Shown here piece after piece: positions 49,001-56,289 of a stretch of 64,000 nt of DNA. Position 1 is the stretch's first letter, and each line of letters begins with the position of its first letter. Below the pieces are notes generated by a model, which saw nothing but the letters and a program-made list of their open reading frames with translations, did not search any database and was not told where the DNA came from. This DNA is from Membranipora membranacea (lineage: Eukaryota; Bryozoa; Gymnolaemata; Cheilostomatida; Membraniporidae): positions 23,372,001 through 23,436,000 of the forward strand of contig OU612068.1 in NCBI GenBank assembly GCA_914767715.1, read 5' to 3'. Made by a program: the position numbers and the translations under genes.

Positions 49001-51122
49001 GCAAGCAGACCTCCTCAGACTTCCTCGCCGTCATCAATGAATCAGAGACCTTACAAAGTGGAGGATATCGAACCAATCAGCCCTCCTAGTAAGTCTACGT
49101 GTGACAATTAACGGGTGATTTATCGCCAAAACAGACCTGTAAATTATCTTGGCTGTGAAATGTAGATCAACGATAAACATGAATTCTGTCATCACGGAGC
49201 GGTTACCAAATCTTGCGCCATACTTTATTGGAGAACTACTATCAATGTGTAATGTCACCTGCAAAATGAGCATAGTCAGCTAGCTGAAAAGTAAGTTTGA
49301 TGTTTTTATAATGAATGTGATCTTTTGTCCACCCTCTAGATTCAAATGGAAGTCACTCTAAGACCTCCAAGTACCTCCAGCATCCAAATAATAGACCTCT
49401 CGCAGGCTCTGGACCAAAGAGTATCCGCTCGTTACTCGGAGCTGACACATTATCAAATGACTCTAACGCAAGCTCTAAGCCTCACAGCACTAGTGGTAGT
49501 TCAGAGATGTACACAGGCAATACTGGCCTTACCCTGATGGATGTGGTGAAAAATAACATAGAGACAGCGATAAGACATGATGCCGACTATGAGAATAGTC
49601 GTGGGTCAATGTCTGGAATGAATCCCGGTAAAATGGGTCCTATGGGTGGCTTCCCTATGCATCCTTCACAACACTCACCTCACATGGTGTTACCTGGAGG
49701 TGGTCATCATCAGAGCAGTAGAGACCAACTCATGTACCACAGGCCTACAGCAGGTAAAGAATCATTACAAATCTAGTCACGTACCTGTTTTTGTCATTTT
49801 CAATGTATTTGTGAATGAGAAGTGAGAATTACCTCAGTCACACGTTTTGTTATTTGTGAAGGTTGGCGTTCCTACGTGGGATAATTAGTGTTTCTATCAC
49901 GATCTAGCATCAAGGCTCTTTATTATTGTTATCGTTTTGAGAATAACAATTAATGTACTGATTTGCAGATGATCATCACGATGACAGTAGCAGTTCAAAG
50001 AAAAGAAGTTTGGAAGCCATGTTAGCTCCAGCTAAACGTCCAGCTCTCTCGCCTCGACAAGCTAAATCACCTGAGGAGATAGACTTATACAACCATTCGG
50101 ACAGACGTCTACCTCCCTCACCTTATCCTAGTTCTTCAGCCTACAACAGGCCGCCTATCAGCAGTCCCAGTCAGAACCTGTACACTAACTCTGGGTATAG
50201 ACCCCCTACCTCCTCTCCCTACATGCCCTACACACCCATGCCACAGCAGCATCAGCCTGCAAACTTCAGTATGCCCAACAGCACTTCCAAGCACAGCCCA
50301 TCTCCTCAAAGTATGAACAGACCGAGCAGTGGTGGCTCTGATCGAGGGCATCCAGGGAGGCCAAGCTCTAGGGGCTCTGACAGGGCCGGATACATGGGCT
50401 CAGTACCCCAGGGGGGTATGCCTCCTAGCAGCAGAGATGCTTACTCACATGTTAGGAGTCCAGCCTCCGCTCCTTCTCCTTATAATAACAACACACATAG
50501 CCATCCGAGCAGCAGATCGTCCAGCGCTGATAGACACGAAAGTGATCTAGTGATCGATGAGGGGTCAAATCCTGGTACTCCCACTGACAATAATTCTCAA
50601 CCTTCTCTGAATGATAACCATAAACGCTCGAATAGTAGAAATATGATATCATCCAACAATAATACTCGTCATTCTCCCCTATCTGTTAATAGACATTCAC
50701 CTGCTATGTCAGGTCACCCCCAATCTCACATGCAAACGGCAACTGACATGACAACATCCAGGATGTCACCAGGTATGGGGGCACCTGCGCAACCTGCCAG
50801 TAATAGACAGTCACCTGCACAACCCAACAGACAGTCTCCATTCCTAAGCCGACAGTCACCTTTAAACAACAGGAGCTCCCCTCTAGATGGTACTGTCAGG
50901 TCTCCTTTAGCTAACCCCTGTGATTCTCCTACAGCCAGATACAATAACCATATAAACTCGGATTTGTCAAGGCATACGAGCCTCAGTGAAAACAATATAC
51001 CCGCATCTATGGGCCAAAAAGCGGTCATGGACGCAGCAAGATCGTTGAATACTCTTAATACATCTCAATCTAGACCACTATTGTCAGAACAGTACGAGAC
51101 CCTCTCAGATGATGACCCATAG
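13920..51122 (+). CDS. NCOR1: Nuclear receptor corepressor (NCoR/SMRT family), complete, 34 coding exons
   Basis: Coding exons: 13920-14063, 15534-15772, 21796-22021, 23949-24110, 25819-25926, 26650-26906, 28097-28183, 28424-28511, 29159-29389, 30594-30704, 31010-31124, 34616-34787, 35068-35174, 35416-35517, 36275-36465, 36740-36977, 37601-37783, 38344-38528, 39678-39897, 40655-40893, 41665-41966, 42101-42256, 42650-42863, 43041-43359, 43658-43921, 44397-44711, 44918-45101, 46159-46294, 46521-46685, 47562-47752, 48059-48269, 48968-49088, 49340-49753, 49969-51122. All phases agree, giving 2,516 residues (human NCOR1 about 2,440). The protein is a nuclear scaffold that joins HDAC3, GPS2 and TBL1 to unliganded receptors. 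The order RD1, DAD/SANT1, SANT2, GSI motifs, CoRNR boxes and LLSEQYETLSDDDP end is the family order. The gene symbol is used family-wide; it is probably the single ancestor-type copy of NCOR1/NCOR2. The ATG lies 4 nt into its exon, so 5' UTR exons must exist upstream. Confidence 0.96.
15773..21795. other. NCoR intron 2 (6.0 kb)
   Basis: The longest intron of the gene, flanked by AG|gtgtgt and caattcag. Nothing coding was seen on either strand; all open frames are short and lack family motifs. Introns 1, 3, 4 and 9 (1.2-1.9 kb) are similar, apart from the small hairpin at 24,557. Confidence 0.6.
23949..28511 (+). CDS. NCOR1: NCoR exons 4-8: RD1 coiled coil (TBL1/GPS2 binding region)
   Basis: Residues 204-437. 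The SINEVDREIGLIENQIQQLQ segment (about 235-256) is a heptad-rich helix matching the vertebrate VDREIAKVEQQI helix, known to bind TBL1 and GPS2. It is followed by the conserved SIAQIVYRENR (exon 5), YKFGEPTDMPLFHQPCDSP (exon 6), REYFEKVFPEIKKSRE (exon 7) and RVGARGVGGGYARTEAEM (exon 8). All of these align in order with vertebrate NCOR. Exon 6 uses an AA|GTGAGT donor. The intervening introns hold nothing coding. Confidence 0.92.
24557..24580. repeat. Hairpin related to the CATAGACTT insertion
   Basis: CATAGACTT, GATAAT loop, AAGTCTACG in NCoR intron 4. Arms match the insertion at 7,399 but no flanking duplication can be recognised. Confidence 0.45.
29159..30704 (+). CDS. NCOR1: NCoR exons 9-10: deacetylase-activating domain with SANT1
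   Basis: Residues 438-551. AVIPPMLNQNQRKLKFINNN starts the DAD motif and SANT1 runs about 485-534 (WSSEEKELFKEKY ... DCVLYYYMSKK). Residues K502, Y523, Y524, K527 and K528 occupy the positions of K449, Y470, Y471, K474 and K475 of human SMRT, which contact inositol tetraphosphate in the HDAC3 complex. HDAC3 activation is therefore probably conserved. The first exon reads open about 60 nt into its intron, but the AAG|GTAGAT donor and the match of exon 10 show that the true end is 29,389. Confidence 0.94.
31010..35517 (+). CDS. NCOR1: NCoR exons 11-14: linker and cysteine-rich module between SANT1 and SANT2
   Basis: Exon 11 is a Ser/Asn-rich linker (residues 552-589). Exons 12-14 (residues 590-716) carry ten cysteines: C596 and C599 (CAVC), C617, C634 and C637 (CAPC), C648 and C653 (CPIPSC), C691, C692 and C695 (CCSTC). 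The pattern C-x2-C-x17-C-x16-C-x2-C-x10-C-x4-C-x37-CC-x2-C suggests zinc binding (inference). Basic runs KIRRRR and TPRRRIR separate the pairs. Splice sites and phases are clean on both sides, so the module is in frame. Vertebrate NCOR1 and NCOR2 as I know them have no such module here. Intron 11 (3.5 kb) holds the foldback-like element. Confidence 0.88.
31252..31590. repeat. 16-bp minisatellite, left arm of foldback-like element
   Basis: About 20 tandem units of CATTTTCCCACC followed by AAGC, TGGA, GAGC, AATC or similar. Unit length is 15-17 bp with scattered substitutions. Three units make 48 nt, so frames stay open on both strands for 88-147 codons, which explains the apparent ORFs. Confidence 0.9.
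32129..32160. repeat. Perfect 12-bp hairpin GGGAGGGTGGGA
   Basis: GGGAGGGTGGGA, 8-nt loop, TCCCACCCTCCC. Including CA and TG the palindrome is 32,127-32,162, with CTTTTAC on each side (32,120-32,126 and 32,163-32,169). It lies in the core of the foldback-like element. A degenerate relative (CAGGGAGGGCGGGTGGG...TCCCACC) is at 1,617-1,650. Confidence 0.7.
32634..32740. repeat. Subterminal TGGAATGAA repeats in the foldback-like element
   Basis: About six degenerate units built on (C)TGGAATGAACGTCG, spaced 13-22 bp. The last two units and a degenerate form of the one before them are kept in the second copy at 61,159-61,212, where TATGAAAGTCG and CTGGAATGAATGTAG are seen. They may be transposase-binding sites; this is inference. 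Confidence 0.55.
34156..34196. repeat. 11-bp inverted repeat CACAGCGGAAA
   Basis: CACAGCGGAAA and TTTCCGCTGTG separated by 19 nt, in NCoR intron 11 between the foldback-like element and exon 12. No flanking duplication. Confidence 0.45.
36275..36465 (+). CDS. NCOR1: NCoR exon 15: SANT2 domain
   Basis: Residues 717-780 lie in a single exon: TKWSEDNISSLKQGIMLHGK then WQEVANKVSNKSEEQCKLYF and a basic tail. It matches vertebrate SANT2 ([21 protein letters not shown] ... KSEAQCKNFYF) with the tryptophans and the QCK-x-YF helix kept. In the family SANT2 is the histone-interaction domain that works with the DAD. The next exon is strongly acidic, as in vertebrate NCOR. Confidence 0.94.
36740..41966 (+). 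CDS. NCOR1: NCoR exons 16-21: acidic and Gln/His-rich middle region
   Basis: Residues about 781-1235. Exon 16 begins acidic (DLDSSDDSADEYDDDN). Exon 17 contains DYDSSATASADEG, matching the vertebrate DSSATCSADED landmark, and sumo-like KTEVKLE and VKQEK segments. Exon 18 has a His/Gln run after APY. Exon 19 has VKDLIDQAIDEAL, a predicted short helix. Exon 20 has RLEAHPSLLQYVPPTSGIT. Exon 21 starts ARSRAPLPPYKGDPRDFIQ and contains a six-Gln run. Most of this is expected to be disordered. Exon 17 reads open upstream into its intron; the acceptor at 37,600 and phase 1 fix its start. Confidence 0.86.
38031..38052. repeat. TGACAT microsatellite
   Basis: About 3.7 tandem units of TGACAT in NCoR intron 17. 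Confidence 0.8.
38687..39288. repeat. Inverted repeat pair in NCoR intron 18
   Basis: The 86-bp arm 38,687-38,772 is the approximate reverse complement of 39,203-39,288 (clear blocks AGATGTAATG, ATCCATTATGCTCTG and CCTTGTCTATGAA). The 430 bp between them and the flanks hold no gene. It is probably a decayed foldback or MITE-type element. No target duplication was found. Confidence 0.6.
42101..46685 (+). CDS. NCOR1: NCoR exons 22-29: GSI repeats and repression region
   Basis: Residues about 1236-1820. Two GSI motifs are clear: GSILHGTS (1275-1282) and GGSISHGTP (1291-1299), equivalents of the repeated GSI(S/M)QGTP motifs of vertebrate NCOR. A weaker RPSIMAGMIP is in exon 26. Exon 24 has SVLQNDFLTAKQM, matching vertebrate TILNDYITSQQM. 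Exon 26 has an imperfect repeat SERTRTDSERTLTDNE. Exon 28 has an REREEAIYMEQERK helix. Only two or three GSI motifs remain, against many in vertebrates. Confidence 0.87.
47562..48269 (+). CDS. NCOR1: NCoR exons 30-31: CoRNR box receptor-interaction motifs
   Basis: Exon 30 encodes GMTAAKIIDAIITKQI with the CoRNR core I1847-x-x-I1850-I1851, matching vertebrate ITAANFIDVIITRQI. Exon 31 encodes AITLADKINEIITNDY with core I1942-x-x-I1945-I1946, matching ITLADHICQIITQDF. In the family these L/I-x-x-I/V-I helices dock on the unliganded nuclear receptor domain. Two AG acceptors 15 nt apart (ending 48,043 and 48,058) both keep frame for exon 31, so a 5-residue variant is possible. I chose the downstream one because the sequence between is T-rich. 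Confidence 0.92.
48968..51122 (+). CDS. NCOR1: NCoR exons 32-34: third CoRNR-like motif and C-terminus
   Basis: Exon 32 ends DIEPISPP, matching vertebrate YEPISPP. Exon 33 has GLTLMDVVKNNIETAIRH with the CoRNR-like core L2060-M-D-V2063-V2064, at the position of vertebrate LEDIIRKAL. Exon 34 (1,154 nt) is the largest exon. It is Ser/Pro/Asn-rich, has repeated RQSP motifs (RQSPAQPNRQSP, then LSRQSPLNNRSSP), and ends LLSEQYETLSDDDP before TAG, which matches the vertebrate LLSAQYETLSDSDD end and proves completeness. In exon 33 another frame is open over the first half; the phase from exon 32 decides. Confidence 0.93.
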
Positions 51123-52017
51123 GGGAGAGCATCTTTTTTGCCATGATGAGCAATATTGTTGAAGTTTCATATTGACAACCGTTAAGATTTGTTCCGTTGT
51201 CTGTGTGTTGTATGCTCTACAAGTTGTTATTATTTTATTTCTAAAGCTGTATAATAATGTTATTTTTGTGTTGCATAGACTCACTTTTTCTTGTACAGCT
51301 TGCACGTTCACTCACACAAGTGACTCAGTAACTTTGTATACATTGTATTATTTTATATTCTACCCCTGATAAGTTTTGTAGTGTAACATGTGTATCTATG
51401 ACTGTGTAAATGGAAGTTGTTTTCCCCACGGCGTTTTGTGTAATGTTTCTGTTGTATATAGCACTCATTTGAGTGATGTAAATCAATGATTTTTATAAAA
51501 AAAAATATCCAAGTACTGAGTACTTTTATTTCTGCATTTTTGGTATCGCTACTGCGGTAAGGCTGGTGATATCTATCGATTTAATTTTGTGTCCTTAATG
51601 GTGCCCTCTTTTCACTCTTTTTCAGACATTTATTCCTCAGAAATACATAGAATACATTGTGACTCATTTGAACCATACAATTATCGGAACTGTTTTAAAC
51701 TGTTCATCAATGTTTCCTGTGTTCCGTAACATATTGGAGAACACTGTTGTGTTACATGTTACATGAACTGTTTAAACCTTCTATCTTGGTGCATGGCACC
51801 GCGCTCTTATCAAGCAATCGGCGGAACAAGGTCAAAAACTCATAACAAGTCAAGTTTTCCATAAACTTGGCATGTCACACCAATACCACCTCCATACCAG
51901 CAGCACATGATTTTAAGTTTATCAGCCGTAATTTAAATTTTCATTTCCTCCACGCTTCTGAAACTGAATCACGCACAATGTTGTCACCTTCTATAAGAAG
52001 CCAGCTTCTGTGAATGG
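51123..52017. other. Convergent 3' ends of NCoR (plus) and the small membrane gene (minus)
   Basis: AT-rich 3' UTR-like sequence. A TATAAA followed by nine A lies at 51,495 on the plus strand, and an AATAAA at 51,629-51,634 on the minus strand. Nothing else recognised. Confidence 0.5.
51629..51634 (-). terminator. Possible poly(A) signal of the small membrane protein gene
   Basis: AATAAA on the minus strand, about 385 nt after the TAA at 52,018. NCoR ends at 51,122 on the other strand, so the two 3' UTRs may overlap or abut. For NCoR itself only a variant TATAAA near 51,496 is seen. Confidence 0.35.
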
Positions 52018-55000
52018 TTACAGGGAATGAAGCGAAGACTGTGTGCTGTTTTGCGCTCCAGCTTGATCTGGTTCTTGTGATTGCGGTTGTGATTTGCCCT
52101 TGCTCGAAGCTGTGATCATGAGCGCCGTTATCTGATCCATAAGCTCTCTGTACTGGATCTCTCTGGTTGGAAACAGAACGGAGGTCAATAGGTCGCAGAG
52201 TACGTCAAATGTTCAAAGATTGCTCACACCAGCAATATTAAGATATTTAGTTACAAATATATAATAAATATGGAAGCTTTTCAAGGTTTATGGGTCGCAA
52301 GCTAAACTAAGACTATGGCCGTTAGGACTTTGCTCCGCTTACATGACTGGACTACCATTAACTCTTGGTCATTCAATCCTCAGTTCTCCAACATAATTAA
52401 TATAATATAATATAATATAATATAAATAGTGACAGAATGTGAGCTGCACTAATTTTAATCACATGCAGAAACAGAATATTATACTTCAATTAACAACTTA
52501 AACAATTAACAAGCAAGAATCTTCCCCACCTAAGGTACAATAGCCGATATGAATCGGTGAGATTCCATATATATATTATATATCTCATGTATTATGAAAA
52601 GTGACTACAAAATTTATTTGTGTAGACAAACCCAGTAATGCCAGTATAGATTAGATATACTACATGACTGATGTACATTAACTGAATCCTACTTCTAATG
52701 CCACATTCGGGTAATGACTATAGATAGAGACCTGTTCAATTTAACCTGACAACTAGGAAAAGCACACCCATCTAAAAAGCCTGATTTAAAATCAAGTGGG
52801 AAATGGTTGTTTAAGTTCTCTCTCCACCCACAGTGATGTCTAACTTTAGGCATTTATACGTGCAACAACATGTAACAAAAAATTACAGCAGAAAGCAAAG
52901 AGAAAATATAACTAGTCTTCCGCTGTGTCTGTCTTGTCGTTAATGGCGGATGACACAATAGGGCTTGTATTGTGGAAGTAGAAGAACAGGTGCCCATAGG
53001 CCACGCTACGTAAGTCTGCTCTTGCATCTAATGATGATCAAACTTGCATGACTGGTGAACGGGATCAGCAAGATCTGGTACCGCGATGCGTTGGTTTTTG
53101 GTTTGGGGAGTTGGATGATGAGAGCCGCAACAATATTGGCGAGTTCCTCAGCCCACTCATTACCCTGGATACCTGAGTGTCCAGGCATACATGAATTCTA
53201 GATGGTTTGTTTAAGCTTGTTGGTTTATTTTTTTGATACAGTCTAGTTTAGTTGGAGTTCATATAGTTGGATTTTTTTAGGGATAGTATCGCTGACATGC
53301 TATCACATATAAAGAAAGAGTACGCTTGGCACAACAAGCCTTCCAAAGCCGTTTAAATAAAAAAACACAGACTTATTTTCCAACTGATTGCAGTTTGCCA
53401 ATTGCTCTCTATTTGCAGTAGCCTACATCAATTTTCATCTCAACAATTTGTTCTTCCAACTATAAAAACAAACTACACAGAAAAATAGCAATAATAAAAC
53501 AATAGCACAAAAGACAATGATCTGATGGGTGGACATCATCAAAGTAGTTTTTATGTAGTGGTTGGAAGACAGTTTTTTTTTTTAAATAATTTCTTTCGGG
53601 AACCAAGGTGTTGTAGAAGACTGTTGAAAATAAGAACAGTATTATTAGGAGGTTTGATTATATGAGTATCTCTCACACATTGACAATCTAAATTTTGAGA
53701 AGATAAGAGAATCTTGATTTTGGAAACAATACCTTTTTTCTTGGAATTTTAACTTCCAATTTAGCTGTTTTTCTTAAATTTCATTATTATCTAGGTGTAA
53801 GAAGAAATTAACAAAGTCAAAATGTCACTGCGCGCCACTAAAATATAAATTAATTTCTCTGCAATGAAAGGCATTTACCTGATGCACAAAGGCCATTTTA
53901 CTGAAATCTCTGCAAAATTTCAGTTGAAACTATTGTTTTAACCCAAAAATGGGATCTCCCGTATCCACAACACAACAATTACATGTCTTGACCTGTTTCA
54001 AATTCACCAAAATATTGAAACTGATCTCTGATGTGAAAAAGAAAGTGTTCTTAGCGCTCAGGCATCTAAGCTGTTACAACAACTTAAAACATTTTTTTTA
54101 TGACTTTATTGGCATCTATATCATTTTCGAGAAAATGTTTTTCAAAAGTGCCATTAAAAAAGAAACAAAAAAAGGTGACACAAAAATAAAATATGGGCTG
54201 CTCCGGGAGCATGCGCTGCGTTTGAGCTCAATGTCACCTACAGATGTTCGAGCCCTTTGAATATCACTGGTGTAAGTCATTGGCAAAAAATGAATCAATG
54301 ATTAATAAATTTGTCCCCAAATTACTGTGTATAGTGAGGATACTTTTCTGACAACGTGACACACCGCACATGTCACAAACCGCAAATTGCACTTTCAATT
54401 ATTTAAGAGCTCAATTTTATATTATCAACTGACACCTAATAGCTGAAAACACTGCTATTATTACTAGTTTATTGTTGCCACCTTTCGTTCTTTTTCATAC
54501 CATCATGCCAGGTGGCAAACCAAATGTTTTAATAGACACCTTCAAATTGTTGCAACTGGACCAGTTTTTTGTGGGTGACAGGACATGAAGAATCCGGTAA
54601 GCACTAATCCCTCACGCATATTCCCAATCCTTCTAATTCCGATCCCGAAGCTTTCTGGGGGGTCTTTCAATTAGAAAGAGTGATGCTTTACTAAAGCAAG
54701 TTATCACTATCACATCGCTCAAAATTATCACTCACTGTGTGTTTCAATTAGAGAAAATCGCTCCCAAATCGCTCACTCAGAATGTTCCATCAAGTGACTG
54801 AGCGATCTGAAAGCGATACCCCTAGCAGGTATCGCTCACTCACTGAGTGAGCGATAAGATTGTGATTTCGGCTGTTTCTAATTGAAAGACCCCCCTGATT
54901 CTCACACTGATGCGGATCGAATGAATGATTACGTCATATGAAAGCAACCTACATTTCTATGGCAGGGCCGTAGTTTAAGAAAGATGGTAGGGGAGGCGCA

Positions 55001-55381
55001 AGAAACCTTGAGGGTGTGAAGAGCAACAGGTTGGATATTGTAATCCCCTCCTGTGGAGTCTGCAAAGCATTTCAATGATATAAATAGCAAATGGAAACTT
55101 CCCAAATGAGCTGATTCTGACATGGAGAATAGCATTTGAGGCCACTTCATTGAGCACTTTAGGGGAGGCAGAGCGTCCCTGCTTCCCCATAGAACTACGG
55201 GCCTGTATGGCAATAAACCTCCTTACCTATGGTTTGTTACGAAACAGTAAATAGCGAGTAGGAACAGATACGCAACACAGGTGATACTGATTATCACCAG
55301 TAGGATAGCAAAGGCCTTGTAATCCGGAGCGGTTTGATCCAAATCAGGAAAGGTGATGTCATCTTCAGAACTAGCTGCCAT
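52018..55381 (-). CDS. Small single-pass membrane protein, 99 residues, unrecognised
   Basis: Coding exons 55227-55381 and 52018-52162. The ATG (AAAATGGC context) lies 15 nt into an exon whose acceptor is aatttacag at 55,397. Exon 1 ends AACCATAG|GTAAGG in phase 2, and exon 2 begins after CCAACCAG. The total is 300 nt including TAA. The product has an acidic N-terminus (MAASSEDDITFPDLDQTAPD), one hydrophobic helix (about residues 25-47, AILLVIISITCVAYLFLLAI), then REIQYRELMDQITALMITAS and a Ser/Gln tail. It has the look of a small integral membrane protein, type III if no signal is cleaved. I do not recognise the family. The gene is tail-to-tail with NCoR; its intron carries two MITEs and a LINE relic. 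Alternatively these are two unrelated exons, but agreement in phase and charge pattern argues against that. Confidence 0.62.
52398..52427. repeat. TATAA microsatellite
   Basis: Six tandem units of TATAA/AATAT between the NCoR 3' end and the LINE relic. Confidence 0.8.
52930..53190 (-). pseudogene. LINE relic with RNase H-type segment
   Basis: The minus strand encodes MPGHSGIQGNEWAEELANIV, the PGHSGIxGNExADELA signature of the RNase H domain found in I/Jockey-type non-LTR elements. Homology fades into unrelated sequence on both sides, so this is a short degenerate fragment inside the intron of the small membrane protein gene. Confidence 0.65.
54657..54895. mobile_element. MITE with 21-bp perfect terminal inverted repeats
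   Basis: The first 21 bp (GGGGGGTCTTTCAATTAG...) are the exact reverse complement of the last 21 bp. The 239-bp element has no coding capacity. Inside, ATCGCT/AGCGAT motifs recur, with a CGCTCACTCA-CTGAGTGAGCG palindrome near the right. No clear target duplication. It lies in the intron of the small membrane protein gene. Confidence 0.8.
54963..55205. mobile_element. Short nonautonomous DNA transposon with CAGGSCCGTAGTT ends
   Basis: Left end CAGGGCCGTAGTT and right end CAGGCCCGTAGTT (reverse complement) match at 12 of 13 positions. TATGG stands directly on both sides (54,958-54,962 and 55,206-55,210), a possible 5-bp target duplication. The 243 bp between contain overlapping open frames on the minus strand but no recognised domain. 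It lies 21 bp from the small membrane protein exon. Confidence 0.65.
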
Positions 55382-56289
55382 TTTTACACCATCAATCTGT
55401 AAATTGTTAATTATTAACACGACTAGGCATAATGGCGTAACGTTCAGTGGTCATTGTTTTTGTCTAGTTTCGTTCTACTGACTAACAATGGTGAAATACA
55501 ATATGGAACAACTTAGCTTTCTGTCCTAATGCAATGCATTTCTTGATATCGAGAAATTCACCTAAAAGGAGTAAGTTTGGGAGTGCATGCTTAGTTTTAT
55601 TATGTTTGCACCACTTGTTGCTCAAATCTGTCTGATAACATATGAGAATCAAAATATTTTTACGGAAATGATAACTGCTAGAAATTATAAAGGATGGTAG
55701 CAATCCTGAGATGGCGAGAAAAATATATTTGTAAAGAGGCAATTAAAAATGGAAGCGGTTGAGATGGGTGTATACACAAATACATGAAATTGGTTGTAGA
55801 GGAAATGGCTTTATTTCAGACAGAAAAAAAACCCAAATCCCTTTTCACAACCATGGTATTGGTAAGTAGTATCAAAACTGTGACAAATGAAAAGATTCGA
55901 CTCTTCTGAACACTAGGAACAGACAAACTAAATCCGAGATAGATGTGGATATCGGAAAAATGTAACAATTATAAGAAGATTTATTAGTTATATTGGCAGG
56001 AATCTGCTGATAGAAAGTTTGACCAACTCCAAATTTATATTTCTACCCGGTATTCCCTAGAGGTGTAAATGCTAGCTAGAGCTTAATTTAGTAGTGGCAT
56101 TATTTTAGCAAGCACTTATTTTGGCTGGCTGAGTTGGGAGTCTTCAAAAAGTAAATAGGGTGGTAAATTTCAATTAGCCTAAAACTCAACTACCTAGTTT
56201 TCAAGCAATGTGAAATGTGGAACTTTTCCTCCTGCTAACACTTTTCTCCTCTACGATATCAAATATTGCCCAATCTAAAATGCGCAGGA

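Noticed and set aside
54929-55213. 94-codon minus-strand frame next to the small membrane protein exon
   Set aside because: It almost coincides with the 243-bp transposon at 54,963-55,205 and overlaps frames in other phases; no domain.
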